DNA of 64,000 bases, taken from Nostoc sp. JL33 (GTDB taxonomy: Bacteria > Cyanobacteriota > Cyanobacteriia > Cyanobacteriales > Nostocaceae). Where the stretch lies: positions 53,818-117,817 of the forward strand of contig NZ_JABXKP010000090.1 of the NCBI RefSeq assembly GCF_017114985.1, in the 5' to 3' direction. Positions 17,193-25,503 of this stretch are shown piece by piece. The notes below the pieces were generated by a model. It was not told the origin of the DNA. It saw only the letters and a list, made by a program, of their open reading frames with translations, and made no database searches. A program made the translations under genes and the position numbers. The number at the start of each line of letters is the position of its first letter. Position 1 is the stretch's first letter.

Positions 17193-18704
17193 ATGGTACA
17201 AGGGTCACAACAAAAACGGGTGGTAGTCGTAGGCGCAGGTTGGGCTGGTTTAGGAGCAACCTACCATTTGGCAAAACAAGGCTATGATGTGACACTTCTA
17301 GAAGCAGGCCCCTATCCTGGTGGATTGGTGGCAGGTTGGCAAACAGCCGCAGGAAAATCTGTTGAAGCTGGCATTCATGGCTTTTGGTATCCTTACAAAA
17401 ATATTTTTTCCCTAATCAATGAATTAGGAATTAATCCTTTTACTACTTGGACTCGTTCTTCGCAATATTCCCCAGCAGGTTTGGAAGTTGAATCACCAAT
17501 TTTTCAAGACTTACCGCGACTCCCCTCCCCACTGGGAACTTTTATCTACACTCAGTTTAAGCGGCTGCCACTAATTGACCGTCTCAGTGCTCTACCTTTA
17601 CTTTATGCTGTTGTTGATTTTGACAATTCTGATGCAGCTTGGCGGCGCTATGACTTTGTAACTGCCCGTGAATTGTTCAAAGACTTTAACGTTTCTGCAC
17701 GGCTTTACCGCGAGGCTTTTGAACCAATGTTATTAGTGGGCTTGTTTGCCCCTGGTGAACAATGTTCAGCCGCAGCAACTTTAGGGATGCTTTACTTTTT
17801 TATTCTGGCTCATCAACCGGATTTTGATGTAGTTTGGTGTCGGGGAACTGTTGGAGAAAAGATATTTCGTCCTTGGGTGGAACGTATCGAAAAAGCTGGT
17901 GTGCGAGTGTTACCCAAGCGCCGGGTTACAGACTTAATTGTTGATAATAATCATCGAGCCAAGGGTGTGGTTTGCGGTGATGAAGTAATTGAAGCAGATG
18001 CCGTGATTTTTGCGGTTGGAATCACGGGTATGAAGAAAATTGTCTCAACTAGCCCTAGTTTACAAAGCCGTGAAGAATTCCGTAATTTGAGCAATTTAGG
18101 AGCAATTGATGTTTTAGCAACGCGATTATGGTTTGACCGCAAAATTGATATTCCTCGTCCTTCTAATGCTTGCTTTGGATTCGACGCAACTACAGGTTGG
18201 ACATTTTTTGATTTGAATGCTCTACATGATGAATATCAAAATGAGCCGGGAACAGTAATTGAAGCTGATTTTTATCACGCGAATCAGTTTCTCAGTTTGA
18301 GTGATCAAGAGATTTTAGCAATAGTTCAGGGTTATTTAGCAACTTGTGTGCCGGCGTTTCGAGAGGCAAAAATAATTGATAGCAGTGTAATTAGGCTGCC
18401 TCAGGCGGTGACTCATTTTGCACCTGGTAGCTATCGTTATATGTTACCTGCTAAGACAAGTTTTGAGAATGTGTTTATGAGTGGGGATTGGATTGTGAAC
18501 CGTCATGGTTCTTGGTCACAAGAAAAGGCTTATGTTACTGGTTTGGAGGCGGCGAATTTGGTGGTGTCTTATTTGGGATTAGGTCAGCCATCTGAGATTT
18601 TAGCTGTAGAAGAGGATGAAGTGCATATACAAATGGCGCGATCGCTCAACCAAACCTGGCGCGACTTGGGCAAATCTATCTTACCTAACTTTTGGTTGCC
18701 GTAA
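17193..18704 (+). CDS. FAD-dependent amine-oxidase-family oxidoreductase (carotenoid-desaturase-like)
   Basis: 503 residues. The N-terminal dinucleotide-binding motif VVVVGAGWAGLGATYHLAKQGYDVTLLEA (GxGxxG plus a distal acidic residue) and the following PGG motif place it in the NAD(P)-binding/FAD amine oxidase superfamily that includes phytoene and zeta-carotene desaturases. The C-terminal FAD motif is FMSGDWI followed by EKAYVTGLEAANLV. The closest role is probably a carotenoid or related isoprenoid desaturase or isomerase, but the exact reaction is not clear from sequence. ATG 17193 has GGAGG five bases upstream and is preferred over the TTG four codons earlier. Monocistronic. Confidence 0.85.
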   Translation: MVQGSQQKRVVVVGAGWAGLGATYHLAKQGYDVTLLEAGPYPGGLVAGWQTAAGKSVEAGIHGFWYPYKNIFSLINELGINPFTTWTRSSQYSPAGLEVESPIFQDLPRLPSPLGTFIYTQFKRLPLIDRLSALPLLYAVVDFDNSDAAWRRYDFVTARELFKDFNVSARLYREAFEPMLLVGLFAPGEQCSAAATLGMLYFFILAHQPDFDVVWCRGTVGEKIFRPWVERIEKAGVRVLPKRRVTDLIVDNNHRAKGVVCGDEVIEADAVIFAVGITGMKKIVSTSPSLQSREEFRNLSNLGAIDVLATRLWFDRKIDIPRPSNACFGFDATTGWTFFDLNALHDEYQNEPGTVIEADFYHANQFLSLSDQEILAIVQGYLATCVPAFREAKIIDSSVIRLPQAVTHFAPGSYRYMLPAKTSFENVFMSGDWIVNRHGSWSQEKAYVTGLEAANLVVSYLGLGQPSEILAVEEDEVHIQMARSLNQTWRDLGKSILPNFWLP

Positions 18705-18840
18705 TATTATGTAGGGTAACACAGATGTGCATTTTTAGTCTATGTACATTTCTCACAATAAGAGTCAATTATTAATTCTAATCTAAATTCGGTAAGCTAA
18801 AGAAAGCGATTGCATAATGTAAATCAAATAACATAAGCTT

Positions 18841-19203
18841 ATGGAGCTAGACTGTTTACAAACCGAAGTGATTCTAACGCATCCGCGTGAGTCTCTTGGT
18901 AGAGTGCAACTTGATTGGACACCCCAACCCGGAAACTATCTCGATTTTCAAGGTAAAACCTATGCGGTTTTAGAGCGCCGCCATAGATATCAACTTCAAT
19001 CTGGGCGCTACCGCTTACATAATATTGCCATTTATGTACAGTCGGCTAAACGACCATCTGAGAAAAGTTTGGTAGCGGGACGTTGGGTAATCGGTGATGC
19101 TACCTGCCACTACAATGCTCATTCAGAAATCATTCGCTGTGCAGTCAACCCAGATGGCCCTTGCGAATCTTGCCGCTTTTATGAAAAGTTAGGAGTTATT
19201 TAA
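18841..19203 (+). CDS. DUF6464-type cyanobacterial protein, 120 aa
   Basis: A small soluble protein with a beta-rich core (GRVQLDWTPQPGNYLDFQGKT, then YAVLERRHRYQL) and a cysteine cluster at the end (C-x-VNPDGPCESCRFYE), which could bind a metal. It looks like the cyanobacterial family DUF6464, of unknown function; the family name is from memory. ATG 18841 lacks a strong ribosome-binding site. It converges with fmt, separated by an inverted repeat that may serve as a shared terminator. Confidence 0.75.
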   Translation: MELDCLQTEVILTHPRESLGRVQLDWTPQPGNYLDFQGKTYAVLERRHRYQLQSGRYRLHNIAIYVQSAKRPSEKSLVAGRWVIGDATCHYNAHSEIIRCAVNPDGPCESCRFYEKLGVI

Positions 19204-19254
19204 TTTTGGATTTTAGATTTTTCCTTTAATCCAAAATCCAAAATCTAAAATTGG
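19202..19254. terminator. Bidirectional inverted repeat between convergent genes (ATCCAAAAT family)
   Basis: AATTTTGGATTTTAGATTTT on the left can pair with the copies of AATCCAAAAT and AAATCTAAAATT on the right. The stem, flanked by A/T runs, lies between convergent genes and can work as a terminator on both strands. The same repeat family occurs at 9838-9922, 22680-22715, 26640-26670 and 50865-50895. Confidence 0.5.
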
Positions 19255-19261
19255 CAACTCC

Positions 19262-20293
19262 TCAATTCCCCGCACCAAAAACTTCTCCCACAGTTAAGCG
19301 GGTACCATTAACAAAATCCCATCCCGACTGGGGACGTTTACCAGCTAGCTGAACCTCTCGCAACAGCAACAAACCTTCCCCAGTTTGGACGATCGCCCCA
19401 ATTCCTTTGGCAATGCTCACTACAACTCCCGGTCTATCTGATCCATTTGACAAATCAGGCAATTTATGCACTAATTCTTGTAATTCTGATGGTAGCTCGC
19501 GTAGACGCGGAGCGGCTTGTCGCCAGACATCGCCTACAGAACCAAGGGGAGCAGAGGCGGTGATTTTCAACTCTTTGTTACGAAAGCTAGCGGTGCAGTT
19601 AGGGTAAAAGCCTCTGATTTGATTGTGTAATTGGATAGCGCTTTTTGACCAATCCAAACCATAATCTTGTTTTTGAATCAGAGGTGCATAAGTAGCTGCT
19701 AAATTATCTTGGGGAATTGGTTGAATTTCCTGGCGTTCCAACTTCAACAGAGTTTCTACCAACAAATCCCCACCGATGGCAGCTAGTCTGTCGGCTAAAT
19801 CTTGGGCATTATCCAGTAATCCAATGGGTGTAGTAGCTATTTGTAGCATTGCGCCGGTATCCATCCCCACATCCATTAACATGGTCGTGATCCCCGTTTC
19901 CGGCTCACCATTATACAAACACCACTGGATCGGCGCTGCACCGCGATATTTCGGTAAAATCGAGCCATGCACATTAATGCAGGCCAACTTGGGTATATTT
20001 AGGATTTTTGACGATAAAATCTGTCCATAGGCGACAACAACAAACACATCTGCATCTAATTGTTTGAGTTGGGTTAAAGTTTCAGTGTCTTTTTTCACCC
20101 GTTCGGGTTGCCATACTGGTAAGTTGTGAGCAGTAGCGATCGCTTTTACAGGTGTTGGCGTAAGTTTATTTCCGCGTTCCCGGCGTTTATCTGGTTGGGT
20201 GACAACTGCCAACACGTCAAATTCTGAATGATTCAATAACTTTTCAAACGTGGGCACAGCAAACTGTGGTGTACCAAAGAATACAATTTTCAT
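19262..20293 (-). CDS. fmt: Methionyl-tRNA formyltransferase, with an in-frame repeat insertion
   Basis: Formylates Met-tRNA(fMet) for translation initiation, using 10-formyltetrahydrofolate. 343 residues. The catalytic formyl-transfer domain covers about 1-205 (FFGTPQFAVPTFEKLL; the folate-site loop INVHGSILPKYRGAAPIQW with the conserved N-H...S-L-L/P; DVGMDTG). The C-terminal OB-like domain follows (LREVQLAGKRPQSGWDFVNG). Residues about 254-266 (GDVWRQAAPRLRE) are encoded by a copy of the dispersed GCGATGTCTG repeat and would be absent from a standard Fmt. The insertion lies in the C-terminal domain, away from the active site. ATG 20293. Confidence 0.95.
   Translation of the reverse strand: MKIVFFGTPQFAVPTFEKLLNHSEFDVLAVVTQPDKRRERGNKLTPTPVKAIATAHNLPVWQPERVKKDTETLTQLKQLDADVFVVVAYGQILSSKILNIPKLACINVHGSILPKYRGAAPIQWCLYNGEPETGITTMLMDVGMDTGAMLQIATTPIGLLDNAQDLADRLAAIGGDLLVETLLKLERQEIQPIPQDNLAATYAPLIQKQDYGLDWSKSAIQLHNQIRGFYPNCTASFRNKELKITASAPLGSVGDVWRQAAPRLRELPSELQELVHKLPDLSNGSDRPGVVVSIAKGIGAIVQTGEGLLLLREVQLAGKRPQSGWDFVNGTRLTVGEVFGAGN
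19496..19534. repeat. Dispersed GCGATGTCTG repeat inside fmt
   Basis: Read on the minus strand it begins GGCGATGTCTGGCGACAAGC and ends GTCTACGCGAG, nearly matching 25341-25380. Its length keeps the fmt frame open. Confidence 0.7.
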
Positions 20294-21265
20294 TAATAAT
20301 TAGTTGTTAATCGTTAGTCATTAGTTAATGGTAAGTGCGCCCCTGATAACTGACAACATGTAAGTTGCAGGTTGAAACAGAATTCACCAAGCCAGGATTT
20401 AGCCGGCTCCTGTATTCTAGACGGCAGTTGCAAAGCAGAGTTGATTTATGTAAAAAATATCGGTTATTTGGTGGTACAATATTTTCGTATTGGTGAAACC
20501 AAAGGCTGCTCGATTAACTTAATAGTTAAGTTGAAAAGTGCAACAGCTAGTATAAACTGCATCTGCCTAAGGAGAAGCCTAACCGTTTAGTGGTGTCTCG
20601 TCACGAGCCGCTAGAGCATCTACCGAATAAGTTGTGTTCCTGTTCCTTTTTCCCAAATTAGCGTTAAATACAGTTGGGTTTCTATAAAACTATTGCGTCT
20701 TCTAGCTATTTTTGTAGTTGAGATTGCAATTTATAATTTTGGGTTGCTGACAGCAGTATTTTCTGAGCTATGATGTGTTATGCGTCCGCTTTCAGAGCTT
20801 TTCACGTAACACCTCACGTTTCCCATTATCAGGGTTTAGACTTTTATATTTAGTGTGTAATCTGGCTTGTTTGCTGCGTACTAGCGATCGCTAGTACGAT
20901 CCCCGATAGCCAAATCTCACTATTGCCTGCCAGCGTCATTGCCTAAAATATACCCTGAATATCCCTTAACCAATAGTTATTTTTGGCGTGGTTAGGTATA
21001 GCAACAGGAACATTATATATCCTGTAGTAATTACTGATTTTTCAGCACATTTACTATACTGGCATATTTTTGCCAAAAAACATTCAGTACCTGAGCAATA
21101 AAAAATGTAGACAATGATACTTAATTTTTGTAAACCTCTGCAAACTTTCAAGGAAATATCTCGTCAAAGGTTTTAGTTTCTTGTTATACATATAATTACC
21201 GCCTGCCCCATTGCTGCATAGGTATTGCTTCTCACATAGCAACCGCCCCTCTAGAGAGTCTACAA
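20294..21265. other. 972-bp gene-poor spacer upstream of the envelope protein
   Basis: No convincing gene; a 72-codon plus-strand frame at 20372 has no protein character. The stretch 20380-20640 has moderate GC and several short complementary segments, so a non-coding RNA is possible, but I recognise no known cyanobacterial RNA. A perfect palindrome lies at 20877. Fmt and the envelope-protein gene are divergent across the gap, so both promoters are here. Confidence 0.45.
20877..20898. repeat. Perfect 22-bp palindrome built on a HIP1 octamer
   Basis: Half-site CGTACTAGCGA followed by its exact complement, with the HIP1 core GCGATCGC at the centre. HIP1 is usually only 8 bp; the extra seven paired bases on each side are unusual. 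Confidence 0.6.
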
Positions 21266-22585
21266 ATGCTTAAACCCCTTTTGCTGTCAGGATGGTTTCG
21301 CGTGCAACCATTTGTTAATTACGTTGTCGTTGTGATACTGCTCGCACCCTTACTAGGGGCATCGGGTGACTCGGCCTTAGTCAGATCCGAAGTAGCTAAA
21401 CTCACTTCTATCACTGGAGAGTCTGACTCTGTATCAAAGGAAATAGCTGTAGTTGGGGAACCTGAGATAGCTGAAATATTAAAAACAGATCAAATCAACT
21501 CGTTAACAGAAGAATTTGACTCTGTGCCCACACAAAAGACTGCTGTCCAAAAACCGCAAGTATTACCAACGGATAAAATTGAGTCTTTGGCTCAAACAGA
21601 TAGTTTTGCGTCAAACAGCGATTTAGCTGTTCCTGATCCTTTGGCAGCAGTTGAACTCGCGCCATTAACAGATGTTGCTGTTAGTCAACTTAATTTAATC
21701 CGAAAACTCAAAGCTGCTAATATCAAGTCTTTGAAAGTCCCAGAAAATTCTCTCTCTAGAGAAAAGTCTTTTACTGAATCATTGACAGCAACTCAAGTAG
21801 CACCAACTCTTAGAGAATCACAACCAAGTACAACGACGGAAGTACCTGTTGCTGAACCACGCAATGAAGCCCAAGCAGAACAAATAGATCCCATAGGTAG
21901 TCCTCATCCTATTCCTTGGAAATGGATTACAGCGACTCAAGAGGCTATTGGTTCCAAGGGTGGTTCGGGAGTGCGTCATTACCGCAGCGTACCGGTGCTT
22001 TCTCCAGATGGTAAATATGCTGTTTATAGCCGGGTGCAACTAGAGGTAAAACCCCAAATGTACAACAGCCGTGTCACCAGCGTTTTGTTTGTCCAAGATA
22101 TGCAAACCAAAAGGTTGTGGGTGATGGCTTCGACTACTCCTGTTAGCGATCCTTTATTAAACGTAAAGGCTGTAAAGGCGGCGTCGTCAGAAGAAAGTGA
22201 TACCAATGGTCAGATTGGGGTATTAGTTCCAGTTAGCTGGTCGGAAAAAGGCGATCGCTTTTTAGCACGCAAGTTTGAAGGTATATTTAACACAGGTGAT
22301 TCTACAGATAGTGCAGTGATTTGGGATCGGCAAAAAAATCACGCTAACACAGTTGCTCCTGCTCATGAGGAAGATCATGAAAAAATTGCAGTATTGTTAG
22401 GTTGGAGTAAAAGCCAGCCGGATCATGTGCTATTTCGTGCGGGTGAATTGGGCGAAGAAAACTGGCCACTAATGCAAGTTGCTAATGATGGCAAGACTAT
22501 AACGACAACAGACGATGATCAGCCGATTACCTTTGGTAAAAAGGTTACAGAAATTTGGGCAGGCCCACAAGTCGCCTACCGATAG
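21266..22585 (+). CDS. Envelope-associated hypothetical protein with a beta-propeller-like C-terminus
   Basis: 439 residues. An N-terminal hydrophobic stretch (FVNYVVVVILLAPLLGASG, about 17-35) looks like a signal anchor. Residues about 36-215 are Ser/Thr/Glu/Val-rich and probably unstructured, with repeated short motifs such as EFDSVP and IESLAQTDS. The C-terminal 220 residues hold SPDGKYAVYSRVQ, a TolB/WD-type blade signature, then VLFVQDMQTKRLWVM and VIWDRQKNH. The role is unknown; a periplasmic, membrane-tethered protein is likely. A good terminator follows 22 bases downstream of the stop. Confidence 0.72.
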   Translation: MLKPLLLSGWFRVQPFVNYVVVVILLAPLLGASGDSALVRSEVAKLTSITGESDSVSKEIAVVGEPEIAEILKTDQINSLTEEFDSVPTQKTAVQKPQVLPTDKIESLAQTDSFASNSDLAVPDPLAAVELAPLTDVAVSQLNLIRKLKAANIKSLKVPENSLSREKSFTESLTATQVAPTLRESQPSTTTEVPVAEPRNEAQAEQIDPIGSPHPIPWKWITATQEAIGSKGGSGVRHYRSVPVLSPDGKYAVYSRVQLEVKPQMYNSRVTSVLFVQDMQTKRLWVMASTTPVSDPLLNVKAVKAASSEESDTNGQIGVLVPVSWSEKGDRFLARKFEGIFNTGDSTDSAVIWDRQKNHANTVAPAHEEDHEKIAVLLGWSKSQPDHVLFRAGELGEENWPLMQVANDGKTITTTDDDQPITFGKKVTEIWAGPQVAYR

Positions 22586-22607
22586 TTTATAGAAAATCTT
22601 ATATACT

Positions 22608-22643
22608 CCCGTTGTCGTCACTGGCGACAACGGGATTTTTTTT
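22608..22643 (+). terminator. Rho-independent terminator
   Basis: CCCGTTGTCG pairs with CGACAACGGG around a short loop, and the stem is followed by eight T residues. It lies 22 bases after the stop codon of the envelope-protein gene and is the clearest intrinsic terminator in the window. Confidence 0.9.
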
Positions 22644-22883
22644 GGCGTTGCATAAAATAAGGATAATTCTTGTGGGCGAGGTTAATCCAAAATCGCAAAT
22701 CCAAAATCCAAAATTGTTTGACCCCAATTAGTTAGAATTGCTTGACTAGGTTTTTTGAAAATTTTACTTTATCAATTTCTGTTATGTTACGATAAAAGCA
22801 TCAACCTGTACAGACTTTCTGTACAGGTTAAGCAAGAATGTACTTAATTCAATTTACAAGTAAAAACGGAACTTTTGATACTT

Positions 22884-23243
22884 ATGGTTTCTGCTAGTTA
22901 TACTTACACACAAGCACGAGAAAACCTGTCTGAACTGTGCCAGAAAGTTACTTCAGAACGCGATTTTGTAATCATTACACGTCGTAATGCTGAAAGTGTA
23001 GCTTTAATACCTGTTGATGAACTTTCTAGTATTCTAGAAACTGCTCATCTTTTACGTTCCCCCCGTAACGCTGAACGTTTGCTAACAGCTTTAAATCGAG
23101 CTAAATCAGGAGTTGTGAAATCTCAAAGCTTGGATGATCTTAGTAAGGAGTTAGGATTTGACCAAAAAGAAGAACCTCAAAAACCAATCAAAACAAGAAA
23201 TTCTAACAACTCCAAAGCAAAGAAAAACAGTATTTCAACCTGA
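22884..23243 (+). CDS. Phd/YefM-family antitoxin with an extended C-terminus
   Basis: 119 residues from ATG 22884 (MVSASYTYTQARENLSELCQ). The N-terminal half is a typical Phd/YefM DNA-binding fold: YTQARENLSEL, then DFVIITRRNAESVALIPVDE. The C-terminal half should be the toxin-binding tail, but it is longer than the usual 80-90 residues and ends in a Lys/Ser/Asn-rich stretch that overlaps the toxin gene by 86 bases. It represses its own promoter in characterised homologues. The frame also reaches a TTG three codons upstream, which is less likely. Confidence 0.85.
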   Translation: MVSASYTYTQARENLSELCQKVTSERDFVIITRRNAESVALIPVDELSSILETAHLLRSPRNAERLLTALNRAKSGVVKSQSLDDLSKELGFDQKEEPQKPIKTRNSNNSKAKKNSIST

Positions 23244-23475
23244 ATTTTTAGAAGACTTAAAATTTTGGGTGGAAAATGATCAACGAGTTACCCTTAAAGT
23301 TTTGGATCTTGTCAAAGAGACTTGTCAAGATCCTTTTAAGGGGAAAGGTAAGCCGGAACCTTTAAAATATTTAGATCCTAATACTTGGTCTCGCCGTTTA
23401 ACACAAGAACATAGAATTGTATATCTTGTAAAAGATGATGAAATAAATTTTTTACAAGCTCGTTATCATTATTAA
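23158..23475 (+). CDS. YoeB-family mRNA interferase toxin
   Basis: A RelE/YoeB ribosome-dependent endoribonuclease. The family core starts at about residue 24 (VFQPEFLEDLKFWVENDQRV) and continues through LDLVKETCQDPFKGKGKPEPLKY, then TWSRRLTQEHRIVYLV and the C-terminal catalytic ARYHY. Family members are about 85 residues long, so the 105-residue reading from TTG 23158 carries about 20 extra N-terminal residues, or the true start is an uncertain internal codon. It overlaps the antitoxin gene out of frame by 86 bases, so the two are co-transcribed and probably coupled. Confidence 0.87.
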   Translation: MTKKKNLKNQSKQEILTTPKQRKTVFQPEFLEDLKFWVENDQRVTLKVLDLVKETCQDPFKGKGKPEPLKYLDPNTWSRRLTQEHRIVYLVKDDEINFLQARYHY

Positions 23476-23857
23476 CTATTAATTATCCCAAAATATAAGT
23501 AGCATTATTTAGTTTTGCGTAGCTTGCCGCCTTTGGCATCGCCCAACACTTCCAACACTCCAAAAATATTTACTTGGTAGAAGCCGTCCTCAATATCCTA
23601 GCTGCTGAGTCATAAGTGGGTATGCAAAAACATTTACAGCAGTTTGCAAAGGAAGTGAAGCAATCCCAAACCCTTGTGATTGCTTCGTTTCGCTACAGGT
23701 TTGGAAAAACTATATTTTCTGTTGTACAGCATTTGATTTTGGAACAATCATCTAGTCGAATGATCAAAGTTTTAGATATTTCAAGAGCAAGTCTTCAGAA
23801 GTTTCTCAGTTACGTACTTCTTCAAAAAGAACCTCAAAACCTTTATCTTTGGTTATA

Positions 23858-23977
23858 TCAGTAAAAACATACTTCCCACCCAGTATTTTCACTTAAAAAT
23901 TCGTAGTGTGGTCGAGAGTTATAAGAATTGTTAGGGCGATTAATTACAGCAACCAATTTCCCTGTATCTAGCAATAC
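23858..23977 (-). pseudogene. PIN-domain toxin fragment
   Basis: The minus-strand translation starts VLLDTGKLVAVINRPNN, which is the N-terminal catalytic strand of VapC-like PIN ribonucleases (LLDTG with the first metal-binding Asp). It stops after about 40 residues with no ATG in place and no trace of the other acidic residues. It is a relic of a second toxin-antitoxin locus beside the YoeB pair. Confidence 0.45.
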
Positions 23978-24073
23978 TCATAGCTTCATAACAAGCCGTA
24001 ACTGTAGCGGCTCGTATAATTTTTGACCCGCATCGACTTTTAAAACATCCTCTAAGATTAAAACTATAAAGAC

Positions 24074-24364
24074 TTATTTATCACCCCTTTCCCACTCAGG
24101 TATGACACCTTTCACCCGGCGGATGGGTAAATTAGCAATTAAAGCTGTGGTTCGTTGGTTGCTTTCTAAAGAGAACTCCAAGCCCTCTGTCTCAATTTCG
24201 ACATAGCGACAGACTACATCTAGGATTTCTTGCCGCATTTTTTCCAACGTTTGAGGATCTAAATCAGCGCGATCATGAGCAATCACCAATTGCAGGCGAC
24301 GCTTGACTTGAGTTCGACTGCTATCAGTACCGCGAGAAAAAAGTCGTTCTAGAAGTTCAATCAT
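24074..24364 (-). CDS. minE: Cell division topological specificity factor MinE
   Basis: 96 residues, starting MIELLERLFSRG. The N-terminal amphipathic membrane and MinD-contact helix is followed by the dimerisation domain (RLQLVIAHDRADLDPQTLEKMRQEILDVVCRYVEIE). It stimulates MinD ATPase and drives Min redistribution, so that MinC blocks FtsZ assembly away from mid-cell. It is the last gene of the minC-minD-minE operon, 36 bases after minD. Confidence 0.95.
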   Translation of the reverse strand: MIELLERLFSRGTDSSRTQVKRRLQLVIAHDRADLDPQTLEKMRQEILDVVCRYVEIETEGLEFSLESNQRTTALIANLPIRRVKGVIPEWERGDK

Positions 24365-24400
24365 TACGAATAGGTCTGGCGCGAAGACTGGAAAAGTAAG

Positions 24401-25207
24401 TTAAACAATCTTTGTCCACAACAACCTTCGTAGACGGGCGAAGATGCTGTCTTGGGACGAGTCGATCTCCAGAAATTCGACACTTTCCCCTTCTAATCTA
24501 CGAGCAATGTTCTCAAAGGCTGTGGCAGCTAAAGAGGGATTTTCCGCTAACACTAAGGGTTCGCCGCGATTGGTAGATACAATAACACGCTCGTCGTCAG
24601 GGATTACCCCGATCAGGGGAATGGCGAGAAGTTCCTGAACATCTTGCACTGACATCATATCATTTGCTTTCACCATTGCGGGTCTGATGCGGTTAATTAT
24701 TAAATGAACACGCTTGATACCTTGTGCTTCCAGTAACCCCACTACCCGGTCAGCATCACGAACTGAGGAAATTTCTGGCGTGCTGACAATTAGCGCTTCT
24801 TTTGCCGGGCCGATCGCATTTTTAAACCCATTTTCAATGCCGGCGGGGCTATCGATGATCACATATTGATACTTTTGCGCTAGTGCATTCACCAATAACT
24901 TCATCTGTTCTGGTGTGACTGCATCTTTGGAGCGATTTTGGGCTGCCGGCAGGAGTACGAGATTGGGTTGGCGCTTATCTTTCACCAAGGCTTGTTCTAA
25001 GCGACACTCTCTGGCCAAGACTTCCACCGCAGTATAGACGATGCGGTTTTCTAGCCCTAGCAGCAAATCCAAATTTCTCAGACCAAAATCCGCATCAACC
25101 AAGGCAACTTGACGTCCCATTTTGGCTAAAGCCATGCCCAGATTTGCGGAAACTGTGGTTTTACCCACTCCTCCTTTGCCGGAGGTAATCACAATAATGC
25201 GAGTCAT
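24401..25207 (-). CDS. minD: Septum site-determining ATPase MinD
   Basis: 268 residues. The deviant Walker A motif SGKGGVGKTT (about 8-17), the VDADFGLRNLDLLLG switch region, IIDSPAGIE and the C-terminal amphipathic membrane-targeting helix (FARLRRLLWTK) are all present. MinD binds the membrane as an ATP dimer and recruits MinC and MinE. It is full length. Unusually, about 300 bases, including a dispersed repeat, lie between minC and minD, so minD and minE may also have their own promoter. Confidence 0.97.
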   Translation of the reverse strand: MTRIIVITSGKGGVGKTTVSANLGMALAKMGRQVALVDADFGLRNLDLLLGLENRIVYTAVEVLARECRLEQALVKDKRQPNLVLLPAAQNRSKDAVTPEQMKLLVNALAQKYQYVIIDSPAGIENGFKNAIGPAKEALIVSTPEISSVRDADRVVGLLEAQGIKRVHLIINRIRPAMVKANDMMSVQDVQELLAIPLIGVIPDDERVIVSTNRGEPLVLAENPSLAATAFENIARRLEGESVEFLEIDSSQDSIFARLRRLLWTKIV

Positions 25208-25503
25208 GATAGAAATGCGGTCAATGAGGGTTCAGGAAATATAAAACAGTAAATTGCAGTATAAAGTATGAAGTATCGTATCAAGTATGAAGAAATATCT
25301 GGTCTCCCTGATTCGGGCGAGGTATGAATATTTTTTTATAGCGATGTCTGACGACAAGCCACTCCCCGTCTACGCTCGGTTGTGTGCAATACACTTCCCT
25401 AAGGGAAAGAAATTAGGGATTAGAGTAGTGTATTCCATCCACATGAAAACCGCTATATTTCATCCTTTGTATTCTTCATCTTTTAAGTAAATATTCAAAG
25501 CTG
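25208..25503. repeat. minC-minD spacer carrying a dispersed GCGATGTCTG repeat
   Basis: The repeat at 25341-25380 starts GCGATGTCTGACGACAAGCC and continues to GTCTACGCTCG. Around it are the inverted words GTGTGCAATACAC and TAGTGTATTCC. The min genes are otherwise adjacent, so this spacer looks like an insertion into the operon. Confidence 0.6.

Noticed and set aside
20380..20640. Possible tmRNA, 6S RNA or RNase P RNA
   Set aside because: No conserved core of these RNAs could be recognised.
21818..22039. Frame antisense to the envelope protein gene
   Set aside because: Shadow of the forward gene.
23616..23864. 82-codon frame after the toxin gene
   Set aside because: It includes a degraded GCAATCCCAAACCC repeat and shows no family pattern or ribosome-binding site.
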